Shown here: one piece after another, positions 47,645 to 60,134 of the stretch
Position numbering within the stretch: position 1 is the first letter of the stretch
Layout of the letters: each line of letters opens with the position of its first letter
Assembly: GCA_004026145.2 (NCBI GenBank)
Contig: CP034975.1
Coordinates: 12,029,418 to 12,093,417, forward strand
DNA length: 64,000 nucleotides
From: Takifugu bimaculatus
Taxonomy: Eukaryota > Chordata > Actinopteri > Tetraodontiformes > Tetraodontidae
Direction: 5' to 3'
Program-made: the position numbers and the translations under genes
Notes under the pieces: generated by a model
The model's input: the letters and a program-made list of their open reading frames with translations, nothing else
Database searches by the model: none
Told to the model about the DNA's origin: nothing

Positions 47645-50600
47645 GTGGGGGGAGGTAATGCAGCTGCCAGCCAATCTGTCCTCCTGTGATGGGGACATTG
47701 TTCTCCCAGCCCCGGCAGCATGCACAGACGCACGCTGGGGGTCTTTAAACCCGTTCACCTCCACCAAAACACACCCGCACATTTACATGAAGCCTGCCTG
47801 GTAAGTCGGCGTCAGACAGACGAGTCAGCAGAACAAGCGGCTGCATCGGTCAGACAACAGCAGATGGATGTAATTTACTCTCTTCAACACATATTCCCGA
47901 GCCAGATATTCGTTTAATCTGTAGGCTAAGAATTCTAGTCGATACTAAATATTACGGGTATAATTAATTCTCCTTCAGATGTTAGTAGCACAAGTGTCTC
48001 CGTGCACCTTATTGAGCTCATCATAGTCGATCGATTCCAAAAAAAGGCTAAACAGTATTTAATGCCAATATTTAAGAAGATTAACTCCTCTGCCAAACGA
48101 TGCATGATGACGTCTTCCACAGTGAGCAGATGCTGCAGCCAACATATCCGTGAGCCAGCCAGTCTGCACAGCCGCTGCACTGTGTATCTCTGCATGTGTT
48201 ACCATCCAGGGCTACCCCCCCCCCTTCCCCGGGTGGGGTGAGCTCCCCCGAGGCCAGACCCAGATCGCTCCCTTAGGGCCGTGCATGCCTGCCATCCATT
48301 TGTCGTCTGAGCCCGGCAGTGAGCCAGTCTGCCACATCGGTGACCGGCTGGGGAGGTGTGTGGGGGGGTGGAGGGGGTTGGTTAAGGGCAACAGATGCCT
48401 CCTGAAACCACAGGGGACCTCCCTGAAAGCATCCTCCACCCTCCCCCAGGTTCTCTCCTGCAACTGGTGGTGTCCAGATTCTCCCCCAGTGACACATATC
48501 ACCACTGCCTGTCATGGGACCTCTTGGCTGGGGGGCGTTGAGGGTTTTTGCACTCACTTTCACCTCTGGTTTGTGCAGGGGCTGAGGTCTTGTTTCAGGT
48601 GCGTCACAGCCCAGAAGTTTCCAAACCACCGGCAAAATTAGAGTTTTGACTGAGTCCCCAAGGCTCCGGCATCATTAGCTCACATGATTGAATAATCATA
48701 CATTTTATTTCTGTACTTATAAATATGCAATAAGAGGCTTTAGTGTGAATTCATGAAGCTTTCTGGTGCCTCTCGTGTGTAGAAAATTCCTTGTTGTTAG
48801 AACATCAAAGAATGCCTCTGGTTAATACCATTCGGAGGAACACATCCCTTTTAAAACCCTCTTTTCATTTAACCTCAACAGATTTAATCTTTAAGATGAT
48901 CATAGTTTTGTCATTAACCCTGAGGACGGCATTGATCTGCCCCGCTGGGGGCAGAAAATGTTCAGGCACTGAAGATCTGAGGGACTGATATTGTAGCCCT
49001 GAACTGTAAACAAGGCATGCATTAAAAACTGCTCTAATGTGTTAAATTTGAGATGAAATGAGGCCAAAACAAAGGAAAAAGACCATAAAAAAACTCACCA
49101 CACAGCTCCAAGAAAAAGAGAGGAAAGGCAACGCAGCACAGAGCCTGAGTCAGTCCACAGAAAGTTTCCCAACCATAATAAGGCAAACGGTGATGAAAAA
49201 CAATAGCTGAGTGTCAGTATCCAGTAACAAGTTGTGAAATAAAGCTGACAATCCAGTTTGGCCTGGGCAGGGTTGATTTCCCTGGTGAAGTTCAGCAGCG
49301 GTTGTAATCAGCTGCTCTTCTGGTTCTCCTTTTTGGTGAAGAGAGCTGTGTCCTAATGCTGCAGGTCCAACAGTGTGACTGACAGACAAATTAGATCAGA
49401 GGGCACCTACCACTACCTCTTCTCCTGACCGACCAATAGGGAGCCAGGAGACGGACCACAAACACGTGTCTCAGGCCTTAATGTCTTCACTGTTATACTT
49501 ATTCTGTATATGCAGCATCACCCAGGTCTCCACCAATGAAGAACAGCTAGGAAATCTCCACCCTCCTGCACTCCCCCAACACACCCCCACACCCACGCAT
49601 GCACACACACGCACACACACACAAACACACGCACACAGTCTGTCTGCCAGCTCGAGCCATGAATGCAGAAGGCATGAGTTGACAATGGTGGGGAGGGGAA
49701 CACAAAGAAGGACCCGTGGTGAGCAGCTGCACACACACTCACACACACATGCACACACACAATTACAGATAGATGAGGAGAAAGACCAAAAAAAAAAAAA
49801 AAACCCCCAGTATTGAGCCCTGTGGAACACCTGGCCCACTGGGGACGGCTGCCGCTTTGTTTCGTGGATGGGGGACTGGCCTGAGTCAGACAATGCACCA
49901 AATTATATTAGAAGCAGTGTGTCCTCTGAAATAGGTGTTAGAAGCGTGTGTGCATGTGGGTGTTCCATCTTTTCTGACAGAAAATAAAGCAGGTGGAAAC
50001 AGGAGCTGTGAAGGGAAACAAGCCTTCAACACAACAGGAGGAAAAGGAGATAGAGAAGATGGGATGTGGGGCAAGGAGATCTTCATTGTGTGCACTGCAG
50101 CAGCAGCATGGGGGTGTCTGTCTGTGAAAGAGGGAAAATTGTTTCTGGTTCAGAGGAGGCCATTAACAAAGACCTTAACAGAACAATTTGCAGAGCTGCT
50201 CACCTGGAATCCAACAGCAAATTCCTCCTGTTTAAGTGCTTAAACGTCCCTGTAGGTGTGTTTATCTTTAAACGGGTCGTCTGATCCTTCTGAGATAACA
50301 GGAGGATTCCAGTCACCTGTTTCCCAGCGTGGATATTGATGCTCTATCAAGTACTGAAAACAGCTTGGTGCCTTCCAGTCAGGGCCAAACGTGCATGATC
50401 ACATGCTTTCTTCGTGGCCTACTTAGAGGAGGAAGTGACACAGCGTCTTTCTCAAACCACAGAGCTCAAATTGAGAAATATCATTATGAGATTTTTGGTT
50501 CCGTATTTAAAAAGACGTTCACACACGCGCTCAGCCTGGTGGGCACATGGGAGTTCGTGTTCACAGAACACTGTTTAACGCAGACGCGTCGCAGAGCATC

Positions 50601-51946
50601 CAATGATTTTAGATGTTGTGCAAAAGGACACCTTTTTTTTAGCATTAAGGCTATTTTCATTGTTCTGCAATGAAGCCTGGGAGTTGCGGCCTGTCACGTG
50701 GTTTAGACTCACCGTGGCCGATGATTCAGATAAAACGAAATTTGGTTTCGCCTCCGGTGCGATTGTTCTGGATTTGTCCACTAGGGGGACACCCAAGATT
50801 AATTGACGTACAAAATTGCCTTTTTACGTAGCTTTTAGATGTGTTGCATTGATAAACTTTAAGTTATCACAGCAGAGTTTAGTATAGACTCATTTTTTCA
50901 GGGACTGAGGACACAGATTCTCCGTCCCCTGTGATTCATACCCAACAATTAGTGTTCTAATGTGTCATTTCTTCTTCATTCATAGTCTAATTTCCCCACT
51001 TCCTTGTTGTATGTTTTCTCATTCAGTCACAGTACACTACTTTGCAAACAATAAGAGCACAATTCCTAAATCTTCTCCACATATTAAAGTGATTTCTATT
51101 ATGCTCCTATTTCTCTCCTATTGCTCTCGGTTGCCCTCCCAACACCCACACCACTCTGACTTGCAGTGACTCTTTAATTGGGGCTCAGCTGACAGGTTTT
51201 TTCCTCAGGGAACAGGAACCATGTGGCCCATCTGCTTCTGCTCGCAGGACGAGCAGGTGTCCCATCCCGGCTGCCTGTCCTACACCTTAACTGGGTCCTT
51301 GAATGCATCACAGCTCAGAGCTGCAGCAGCAGTCAAAATGCTTTTGCTGTCTTGTGATATGATCTTGCAACAATGGCTGAATCTTTTAAAAGAAGTTAAG
51401 ATCATCAGTTTTAAAACAGAAAGGACTTAAAAAGTCAACGCTTCTCAAAAGTGAGTTATAAATCAAATCTGCTGCTCACGTGTTGGGATCAGAGCCTGAA
51501 TGGGAGGGAAATCTAACTGGAGGGAAGGTGTGTGGTCAGATAAGCTATGGAGGCTAGTGACCTTTGACCTCTAGAACACTGTAGCTACTGTCAGACACAG
51601 AAGTGGGTTCAGTAAAGGTCAGTTTTGGTCGCAGTCTTGAACACGACTGGGTAGAATCGGTGCTGGAGAGGCAACAATTTCTTCAATGCAGAGGTGTAAA
51701 ATTTGATTCAGAACAACTTTGTTGTTTTAGAAATAACAATTCAAAAGTTGATTTGTGTTCAGTATTGCTGTACGGTTATGTGATACATGGATGGATGGAT
51801 TAAAAAACCAAAAATAAACAAACTACAGAAAATGGGATGAGGGAAGGAACACAAACACACATCACACATTATAGATAATACTATACTAACAAGGCCTGCA
51901 CATGCTTCCTCCTATCAAGAGGTAAATCAAACAAACCAGAGCACAT

Positions 51947-51948
<2 letters not shown>

Positions 51949-52019
<71 letters not shown>
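51949..52019. repeat. (TG)n microsatellite
   Basis: About 71 bp of uninterrupted TG between zc3h12c and the IL-1 receptor gene. Confidence 0.95.
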
Positions 52020-52021
<2 letters not shown>

Positions 52022-52466
52022 AGGGGCCACCAGGGTCACTGGGGACTTTGAAGACACAAAAGGATGCCCTTAGGCCTGGTGACCTCAGGGTCACTTCAAG
52101 GAGCAAGGAAAAAACACTCACACGCACGCACACACACACACGCACCCCACCTGCTGTTCACTCAGCCTTGTGTGTGTAGCAATCGGTGAAACAGACGCTG
52201 AGATTTGGCATGACCACAGAAATTCTTCATCCTCATCATCCTTGAAATTTGGGGATTTCGTTCATTCCATCTTCAAGTCTGATTCTGTCAATCTGGCCAA
52301 AAACAAAAGGTCAAGTGTTGCTTTCAAATACTTCCTGCTGATGTGGTCTGGATACCCAGTGTCCCTCTGGTTCAGTTCCAGTGAGGGTCAGTCAGGGAAA
52401 ATTTCCCAGGCTCAGACGATTATAATGAAAAAACCTACAGCAGCGAAATTCACAGCTATGCTGTTA

Positions 52467-52469
<3 letters not shown>

Positions 52470-52514
<45 letters not shown>
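52470..52514. repeat. (CA)n microsatellite
   Basis: About 45 bp of CA, followed 100 bp on by a TG array of opposite phase. Confidence 0.95.
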
Positions 52515-52517
<3 letters not shown>

Positions 52518-52616
52518 TCTCCCAGTTAGGTCATGATAGATCGTCCCTGCCGCACCAGGCCTATTAAACAGTATGCATGTTTGAACTTTCCCATTTGCAT
52601 ACATGCTGATTAATGC

Positions 52617-52671
<55 letters not shown>
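52617..52671. repeat. (TG)n microsatellite
   Basis: About 55 bp of TG. Confidence 0.95.
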
Positions 52672-52673
<2 letters not shown>

Positions 52674-53024
52674 CGCAGCCATGTGTCTGGCTGTGTGTGT
52701 GACACCAGGGCGAGTGCCGGATCAGATGGGTCAGAGAGGAACAAAAGACAGGAGCAGCTCCCAGCTGCCGGGCCAGGCATCATCCAACCCCCTCAGACCC
52801 CCACAGATCTTTGCATAACAATGGGAGTGTGCCGCTGTCTTCCTTTTGCTGACACATGCACTCACACACACACACACACACACATCTTCAGACATGCACA
52901 TGTCCCACCCTGCAGACCACAGTCATGTCTAGAGGCCTCTCCAGCAGGCACAGGGGCCAAAAGGCCACACAGGGACATGTGCAGAGCCCAGAGGATGCAG
53001 ATGGACAACACCAACATCTGAGCT

Positions 53025-53069
<45 letters not shown>

Positions 53070-53318
53070 CCAATTTTGAGTTTTTAAGAAATCTATTTTA
53101 ATAAAGAACTCTTAGAGAGGGATAAATCATCTTTAATGTTCCATGAGGTTAACGGGGCTTCCTGCATTAGATCAGGCAAGTACAGAAAGACATTGAAACA
53201 TTGTAATTTTCTGGGGTGTCCATACAAATCATTATCTGAGCTACGTAAAACAGGAGTTATTACTTAAATTAAACACACTAACGGAAGTGACAAAGCTCAC
53301 AGTGATATCTAATATTAA

Positions 53319-53324
53319 TTTATT
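53319..53324 (-). terminator. possible polyadenylation signal of the IL-1 receptor gene
   Basis: AATAAA on the minus strand, only about 20 nt past the stop codon. If used, the 3'UTR would be very short. A more distal site cannot be excluded. Confidence 0.35.
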
Positions 53325-53343
53325 TCTGAAATGAAGGTGACGT

Positions 53344-56214
53344 TCAGCGCTTTGCGGCAGGTACAGCAGGCATCAGGTAGCGCACTTTCTTCCAGAAGCG
53401 GAAGTTCCTGGCGGCGGCCCATCGCGATTCGTGTCGCCACCTCAAGGGGGCGCTCTTCATGATCAGGTGCTGCAGGCCAGGAGGAAGATGGGTGAATCCT
53501 CCTGGTACAGTGTCTCCAATCTGTATCAGAATCACACCGATATCACTCTGGATGAGAGCATGGTGCAGCACAATCTGGGGGGAAAGAAAAGGTGTTACAC
53601 TAAACGTACTGATATTAAAATTAACTAAAGTTTTGTTTTTTAACAGAGAAGCTTTTTTTTTTTTTAGTTCCAATCTCCTGCTTATGCAAATTCTGCTCTT
53701 GAAAACAATTTTTTAAAAATGTAATCTTGATAAATGATGAACTTTATACAGGTCAAATGTTTTATAAGTGACATCAAATTCATCCTTTTGTTGGTTTTGA
53801 AAGTCTCACCTGCAAGGAAAATCCTTCCGTTCCTGAGTACTGGCACCCAGCAGGATGTTGCTCTGTAAGTTCAGACCCTGAAGCTGGTGTGAGGACGAAC
53901 ATCAGCATCTTGCTCTGCTGCACGCAGGACTCAACCTGCTCCAGATGATCTGTGAAGGACAGCAGAGGACAGGACAGGACAAGACAGCAGAGGAGAAGTC
54001 TGCAAAAGAGCCGCACATATGGGACGAACATGACACCCAACGGATCTTCAACTTACTTTTCAAAAGGTATTTATATTATTTTTTTAAATGATGCTTTCAC
54101 TCTGCTAAAACAATGACATGGTTATCGATATTCATATAAACATGATTTTTGTCTGCTTGATTGCTGCCTTAGAGCATAAACATGGTCATTTATGTCCTCT
54201 GCTTCCGCTCCTGCACTCACCTACAATAATAAAATGAAACATGTCTCTGCTGGACTGTCTCCGCAACTACAGTTACACATATGAAATCGATGGGGAAAAG
54301 AGCCAAAGTCGAATTTACTTGCTGAATTACGTGTTGGACGTAAATGACTGTTTAAATTTCAACATATTTTTGAAAAGGAGACATAACTTTTAAATACTCA
54401 TATTTTCAGAATAACTCAAAATAATAATAATTTTTTAAAAATGCATTACTTCATGAAATGCATTTTAAACTCACTCTCACTCTCTCACACATTTTCTACC
54501 GCTTGTTCCTCCACTGAGGGTCGCGGGGGGACTGGAGCCTATCCCAGCACAATGGGCGGAGGCAGGGTACACCCTGGACTGGACGCCAGTCAATCACAGG
54601 GCTAACACATATAGACAAACAACCATTCTCTCTCACACTCACACCTACGGGCAATTTAGAGTTTCCACTTAGCCTAATCCCCAATCATGCATGTCTTTGG
54701 ACTGTGGGAGGAAGCCGGAGCACCCGGAGAGAACCCACACAGGCACTGGGAGAACATGCAAACTCCACACAGAAAGACCCCAATCAATCCCAACCGGGGA
54801 TCAAACCCGGGGCCTTCTTGCTGTGAGGCAACAGTGCTAACCACCACACCACCGTGCTGCTTGTGATTAAACTAAGCTCAAAATAAATAGTAAATCGAAC
54901 TGTTAGATGCTGACCTTGCCCAGGTAAGTCGTCCCTGCCATGAATGAAGAGACGGTATCTGTACTTGTCCTCGAGCACAGAGGGTAAAATCTTAGTGATG
55001 AACTGGTGAAGCGTGTTCTCACTTTTTTTGTCCAGACATTCCATTTGATAAATCACAAAGGCATCATACATCCGTGTATCTATTACAAACAAACAAACAA
55101 ACAAACAAACAAGCAAATTCAGGGGTTTCAAAACCACGGAAACCTCAATTCATCCATGCGTTACACTAATTACAAATTATAAATCTGCTATTGTTGGGGT
55201 TCTGGGTTGTGTCGGTCGGTGTCCTGCAGGGGGGGGGGGGGCACAATTGGTGGCAGCTGGCACTGCGGGCAGGCGCACCTGAAGGCACCTGCCTATTTAA
55301 GCAGGTTGCGCCTGCCTGTCAGTGCCAGGGTGTTCTGTTCGTCTTGTGTGGGTGTTAGTTGGTCTTCCTTGTCGTGTGTGGAGTTTCCTGCAGTCCAGGG
55401 GGGCTTCAGCCTTCCGTGTCTCTTGGGCACGTTCGTCACTTAAACCGCCTCTCTTCCGACTTCCCTGTCTCCACTACATAAATACATGGAGCTGCAGCCG
55501 AGTGATCGGCTGATGAGCTGTTTGTGGACCCAATAAAGTGGCCGGTCAGTGTCTCACCTGTTTTGCGATTTATCTGCGACAAGCAGGGACGGACCAAAAG
55601 AACGATGTCGATGAAGAAGCACTTGAGCAGCACAGCGACAAGCAGGCAGGACAGCAAGATGCTCACGTTTTCAACGTCAAAACTAAAATAGATCCCTGTC
55701 AGGAGAAAAAGAGGCATTAAAGACGCAGCTGTGGCGAAGGAGAGGAGACACGGGAGGTGTCGCTCACGTCGCTGCCTCAGAGTTATGTTTCTTGATTCTG
55801 TTTTGAATAAACCCATCCCAATGCAGGTGAACGTGGTCTGGAAATCTCTTTCTGACACCTTCTCGATGGTCAGGACTGCAGTAGACGTGGTGACCTTGGA
55901 ACTGTTATCCATGACACTAGCAAAGAAGGAAAAAAACACTGTCACTGCCCATGAACACACGGATTCACACCCACCACCTTGATGAGGAACCTCCTAAAGC
56001 CAACATTTTTGTTTTTACTTACTTGTCGATGCTTTGACTGTATCCATCTGTCTGGATTGACCTTCCAGTGACCTCCCACCTGGCGTTACACTGACCAAGC
56101 ACGTTCACTCCACAGAAGACTGAGCAGTTCAGCTTCTTCTCCAGACCTCAGAGACACAGACACACTTCACATTTTAAAACAGACATTTTTGATGGCCTAT
56201 TTTTGCTGGTTTGG

Positions 56215-56295
<81 letters not shown>

Positions 56296-58407
56296 TTTGC
56301 TCTGGCGTGTGAGGGCTCAGGTGTACCTTTATCAGCCAGCACTTCACTGGTTTCTGGAACGAGGATTTTGGGCTCATGATGAACACGTTGCTCCTCTGCC
56401 AGGAACAAAAAAGACAAATGATGTGTATTATTAGCGACATTGCTGGGAGCGTTTTAGCTGTAGTTGGGATGTTGCTTCCATTAAAGATTCCTATAAGTTG
56501 AATTTTAACACAAAGTATAATATCCAACAAAAGTTGATGTAATTTAAATTTTTTTCACATAGCACAGATTAAAACAGGAATCTTGGTCTTCCTGGATTTT
56601 ATTTGTTTTCTGCACTAAATTCAGGCATTTTATTGTCCATCAAAGTGTCTCTAGTTTAAAAAATAAGAATAAAACGATTAACTTGTTTGACACCACGAAC
56701 AAATGTAACATTTTATTTAGTGAAATTACAGATTTCAGTTTTACAGTGAACGACAAACCAAAATGTAATTTCTACCACCTAATTAAGAAAAAAAACATAT
56801 ATGACAATTTAAGAGTTTAGACTTTAACGCTTCATTTAATTCACAGAAAAAAGAGCAAAGCTGGATCAAATCCCACAACAAATAACATACGTGTGTATAT
56901 GTATGGAGTTAGGGTTAGTATGTGTACGCACGGTACAGTAAGAGGTGACAATTAAAATGTACGATTACAACACTTAGAGTATATAATAAAAGTGTGTGAG
57001 TATATAATGATTCTTTATGTTATGGACCCTGTAGTGTCTACAGATGCTCAAATGAGAGGACTCATGGAGATCCGGTCAGTTCTGATCTCCTGGAGGCAAC
57101 CGGCTTCCTTCGACTCCCCTATGGAATCTTGCGTCTGGTCTTTACTGAACGGCCATGAACTTACATTCAGACAAGCAGCGGTCAGTGCCTCGTTTGTCAG
57201 GTCACGACGACCAAGCCCAGTTCTGGTTGGGTCCTAAAACTTCCCCGTTAACACTTCAGAAAGCTCACAACATTTCCCGACGTCTCCTTGGCGACAGCAA
57301 GGTCGTCTTAAAATAAGTTGACCTTGTTTTGCAGTGTTACACAGGTGTCGCGCTGCCATCTCACCCCCCCCCCCCCAAAAGGACACCTCTGTCCTGATAA
57401 CCTGAAAATGCCACCTCACCTTTGATGAGCTCCCTGGAGCCTGACGACCGGTACACAGTCTGATTGTGCATCCAGGTGCACACACACGTGTACACCCCCT
57501 CGTCCTTTTTCCTGGCGTTTTTGATCAACAGGACATTTTTATTTTGGTCTTCCAGAGGTTTGAAATCCTGCAGGGAGAAAACAAAAATCCATCCACAACT
57601 TAAATCTGATGTTTCCTTCAAATTCCAGATCTGTCCCATTTACTGAAGAGAGGGGACTCAAACCCAAAACCTTTATTCTGTACTGCCACCCTCACAGCAC
57701 ATGATGCCTCAACGTTCAGACCAAACGCACCTTCATCCAGGAGAAGGTCCCGTTATGGTCATCACATATGGACTTGATCCATCCTGGACACAGGACCTTC
57801 ATGTTGCTGTCAGAGTTTTTGATTTTTCCATAGAGGAGCTTTGTGTCCCTTTCTGATCTGAAGACCTTAATGCTCACGTTGTAGTTGTGGCAGCGTCCGT
57901 CCTCATCAGAGTGTCTGCAGAAGAAGCAGAAGTTCTGAAAGTTCTCCGCGTCTCAGTCTGGCAGGAAGCTGTCTGAACCCTTACTGAGCGAAGTAGACTC
58001 CGGCGTCCTCGGGCTGGACCTTCAGGAAGAAAAGAGTCTTGCCGTGATAGTGGACGCGCTGGTTTTCCTCCGTGGAGATGGGCTCAGGCTGGGTGACGTT
58101 TCGGTACCATTTGACCTCATAATGGTCCATGTCAATTTCCCAGGGTTGGAATAAGAAGGCTTCACCTTCAAGAAGGTTGAAAAACTCCGAATTATGTTTT
58201 TCACACATTTGCATCACTGGAAAAAGGAGACAGCGTGAATTAAATCATTAGCAAAGGAAAAATCAAACGTCGGACTTCTGGTTGTAAAGATATCAGAGAA
58301 TCGAATCCGGCAAAATATAAACACCATCATAACGGAGGTTCTTTACCTGCACAGTCACATGCAGATGTTGCCATGACGATGAGCAACAGAAGTCTTAAAG
58401 TGTCCAT
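53344..58407 (-). CDS. il1r1: Interleukin-1 receptor type 1-like protein (three Ig domains, TM, TIR)
   Basis: Eleven exons on the minus strand: 58407-58347, 58216-57985, 57914-57731, 57567-57420, 56395-56327, 56146-56023, 55916-55768, 55695-55558, 55079-54915, 53949-53810, 53574-53344. They sum to 1641 nt, 546 residues, in frame throughout. Signal peptide (MDTLRLLLLIVMATSA), Ig1 (KWYRNVTQPEPISTEENQ), Ig2 (KKDEGVYTCVC), Ig3 (KLNCSVFC to TTFTCIGMG), membrane segment (about 332-356) followed by IDIVLLVRP (cf. IDIVLWYRD in IL1R1), then TIR with box 1 MYDAFVIY, box 2 GRDDLPGQ and box 3 FRFWKKVRYLMP. Several N-x-S/T sites lie in the ectodomain. Expected role: plasma-membrane receptor for IL-1-type cytokines signalling through MyD88. 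Ig1 resembles IL1R1, while parts of the TIR (ALIQSD, LQHL) resemble IL1RL1/IL1RL2, so the exact ortholog is less certain than the family. Oddities: Ig1 lacks both canonical cysteines, and intron 8 is full of transposon debris. Confidence 0.88.
54472..54862 (-). repeat. common teleost dispersed repeat inside an IL-1 receptor intron
   Basis: Starts near cacattttctaccgcttg and includes ctggagcctatcccagc, ttggactgtgggaggaagcc, gaacatgcaaactccacaca and, at the end, ccaccacaccaccgtgctgc. These are landmarks of a very abundant fish repeat (SINE or LINE-tail type; class not certain). The corresponding point of the duplicated locus (about 60557) lacks it, so it inserted in this copy only, or was lost from the other. 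Confidence 0.7.
55192..55434 (+). mobile_element. truncated solo LTR in intron 8 of the IL-1 receptor gene
   Basis: Begins tgttggggttctgggttg just after gctat, as does the complete LTR at 62272-62812, and follows it through the TATA-like cctatttaagcagg region, then stops at cacgttc. There it joins directly to the remnant of a Tc1-like transposon. The 3' half of the LTR is missing. The internal G run (about 55228-55241) differs between the copies. Confidence 0.75.
55435..55551 (-). mobile_element. Tc1-like transposon remnant next to a splice donor
   Basis: Starts gtcacttaaaccgcctctct and ends in the terminal repeat caataaagtggccggtcagt, matching the 3' part of the longer element at 62879-63384. 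Its terminal base is six bases from the donor end of the membrane-segment exon (exon edge 55558, donor occupying 55552-55557 on the plus strand). Confidence 0.75.
56218..56294. repeat. (TG)n microsatellite in IL-1 receptor intron 5
   Basis: About 77 bp of uninterrupted TG in the intron between exons 56395-56327 and 56146-56023. Confidence 0.95.
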
Positions 58408-58892
58408 GTCCTGCCGCAGACGGAGCACATTAAAGGATTAAACGTCTGGCTACAAAAGTGAATCTAAGCCATCCGTCCTGCTGCTGATGTGCTGGGGGGG
58501 GGGATCTTATCTTATCTTATGAGTTTTACCTTAGAAAAACAAAAACAGGCAGCGTGCAGAGGAGTTCAGCGCCGTTTCCTGGCATCCAAACCGCAGATTG
58601 CGACAGATGAGCTCACATTTCAGTTCAGATCGATATGTCGCGCTGAGATGAATCTTAATGTTTTATCAGAGCATCTTCTTATGATGACGCTGCTGTTACT
58701 GCCCCCCCCCACACACACACACACCCGCCTCCATGCATGCTACTTTCAGACTGTTGACTTTAAAAAGTTTTCAACTTATAATAACTTATAATATGACCTA
58801 ATATATATGAACAACTCCTTCATATGTTCACATTTATGAAGGGATTGATGGACAATGCCTCATGGACAGTCCCCCCCCCCCCCCCCCCCCCC

Positions 58893-59178
58893 ATAACACA
58901 GTGGACAAACTGAGAAGCAGCTTCAGCAGCAGACTCCTGCAGCCTCGCTGCTCTAAGGAACGGAACAGGAAGTCCTTCCTGCCGTCCACCATCAGACTGT
59001 ATGACTCATCCTAACCCAGCCAATAACAATAATTGTGTAATGTTTATGTTGTAATTTTATTTCTATTTTATTCTATATTTATGTGTATATGCTTATAATG
59101 CTTATAATATGTATATATTATATTATGTGTGTATATATATATACACACACATAATGTGTGTATGTGTGTATGTGTGTA

Positions 59179-59249
<71 letters not shown>

Positions 59250-59396
59250 ACATGTGCTTGTAATATATGCTGTATATATGCTTATAACGTTCTAATCTTA
59301 TCTGTATTTATTTATTCTGTTTCTATACTTTGTATAGGTTGCTACTACAATTCAATTTCCCCACGGGGATGAATAAAGTACATCTTAATCTTAATC
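58893..59396 (+). repeat. LINE 3'-end-like repeat interrupted by an AT satellite
   Basis: Contains aggaagtccttcctgccgtc, catcagactgtatgac and, at the end, tttccccacggggatgaata followed by three CTTAAT-type units. A 3' region finishing in a short tandem tail is the hallmark of CR1/L2/Rex-type LINEs. The TA/GT array at about 59117-59250 splits it. Clade assignment is from memory. Confidence 0.55.
59117..59250. repeat. (TA)n/(TG)n satellite
   Basis: Alternating TA and GT tracts with near-palindromic TA runs of about 30 and 20 bp. Length-variable and hairpin-prone. Confidence 0.9.
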
Positions 59397-60134
59397 TTAA
59401 TGTGGTTTGTCACTGGTGAGTGATGGATGTTGCTTTCGTAGATTTGCAGCTCTATTGTGTATATAAAATATAACCTAACACCATGCAGTGTTAGGTTATA
59501 TAGAAGTTATTTAATTTTCCCAATGAAAGATTGAGATGGCTGCAGGTCCAGTCCGTCTCCTTCTGTCCTCTCATCTGCTGAGGTTTTTATCTCCTGTTCT
59601 GTCCCAGGCTCAGCCGCACGCATGAACACACACACACGCACGCACGCACACACACACACAGAGTACTTCCTTCTCGTAGACAATTTGCTGTCTTGATTCT
59701 AAGAAATCTACACCCTCAATTAACCCTCTGCAGATTTAAGAAGAAATGTCCTCACTATTCTAGACCTCCATATCAAGGCACATGTCAAAGGATGTTGGAG
59801 CAGTTTGAGCATTTTGGGAGGGGATTTCCTGGAATCTGAGGAGTCCAGGAGAGCACATCCATCAGCAATGAGGATCAGTCGGGACTGTTGGGCAGCGAAC
59901 CCGAGTAAACATCTGTTGATTGCTGCTGTAATTAGTTCAGCATCAGATAGACTTCTAAAATCCATCAACGACGAAGGTTCAAGTATATTTATTTCTTTGT
60001 GCCAATAGAAAATGATGCTTTACATTAGTCTTGATTTTGTATAGCAGAAAGCTCGTTCCAAGTCATGTTCCAAGCTCTTGTTCCAGTGCCAAAGACTGAA
60101 AAAGACTGTTGGTGGTTCTGGTTCTGGTATTGAT

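Larger units (their letters stand above)
46564..53318. other. region upstream of zc3h12c, no gene recognised
   Basis: About 6.7 kb with no convincing coding exon. Probably holds zc3h12c upstream exon(s), promoter and intergenic DNA, but I cannot place them. Microsatellites occur at about 47611-47641 (TG), 49600-49640 (CA), 51949-52019 (TG), 52470-52514 (CA), 52617-52671 (TG), 52864-52884 (CA) and 53028-53067 (CA). Open frames such as 49471-49893 on the minus strand are low-complexity shadows of the CA arrays. Confidence 0.55.
58408..60134. other. IL-1 receptor upstream region, no gene recognised
   Basis: Minus-strand sequence before the ATG (gctccgtctgcggcag) could be an acceptor for an upstream 5'UTR exon. 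The rest holds a LINE-tail-like repeat, C runs (22 C at 58871-58892), a long TA/GT satellite (about 59117-59250) and a CA tract near 59630-59660. No promoter is confidently placed. Confidence 0.5.
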
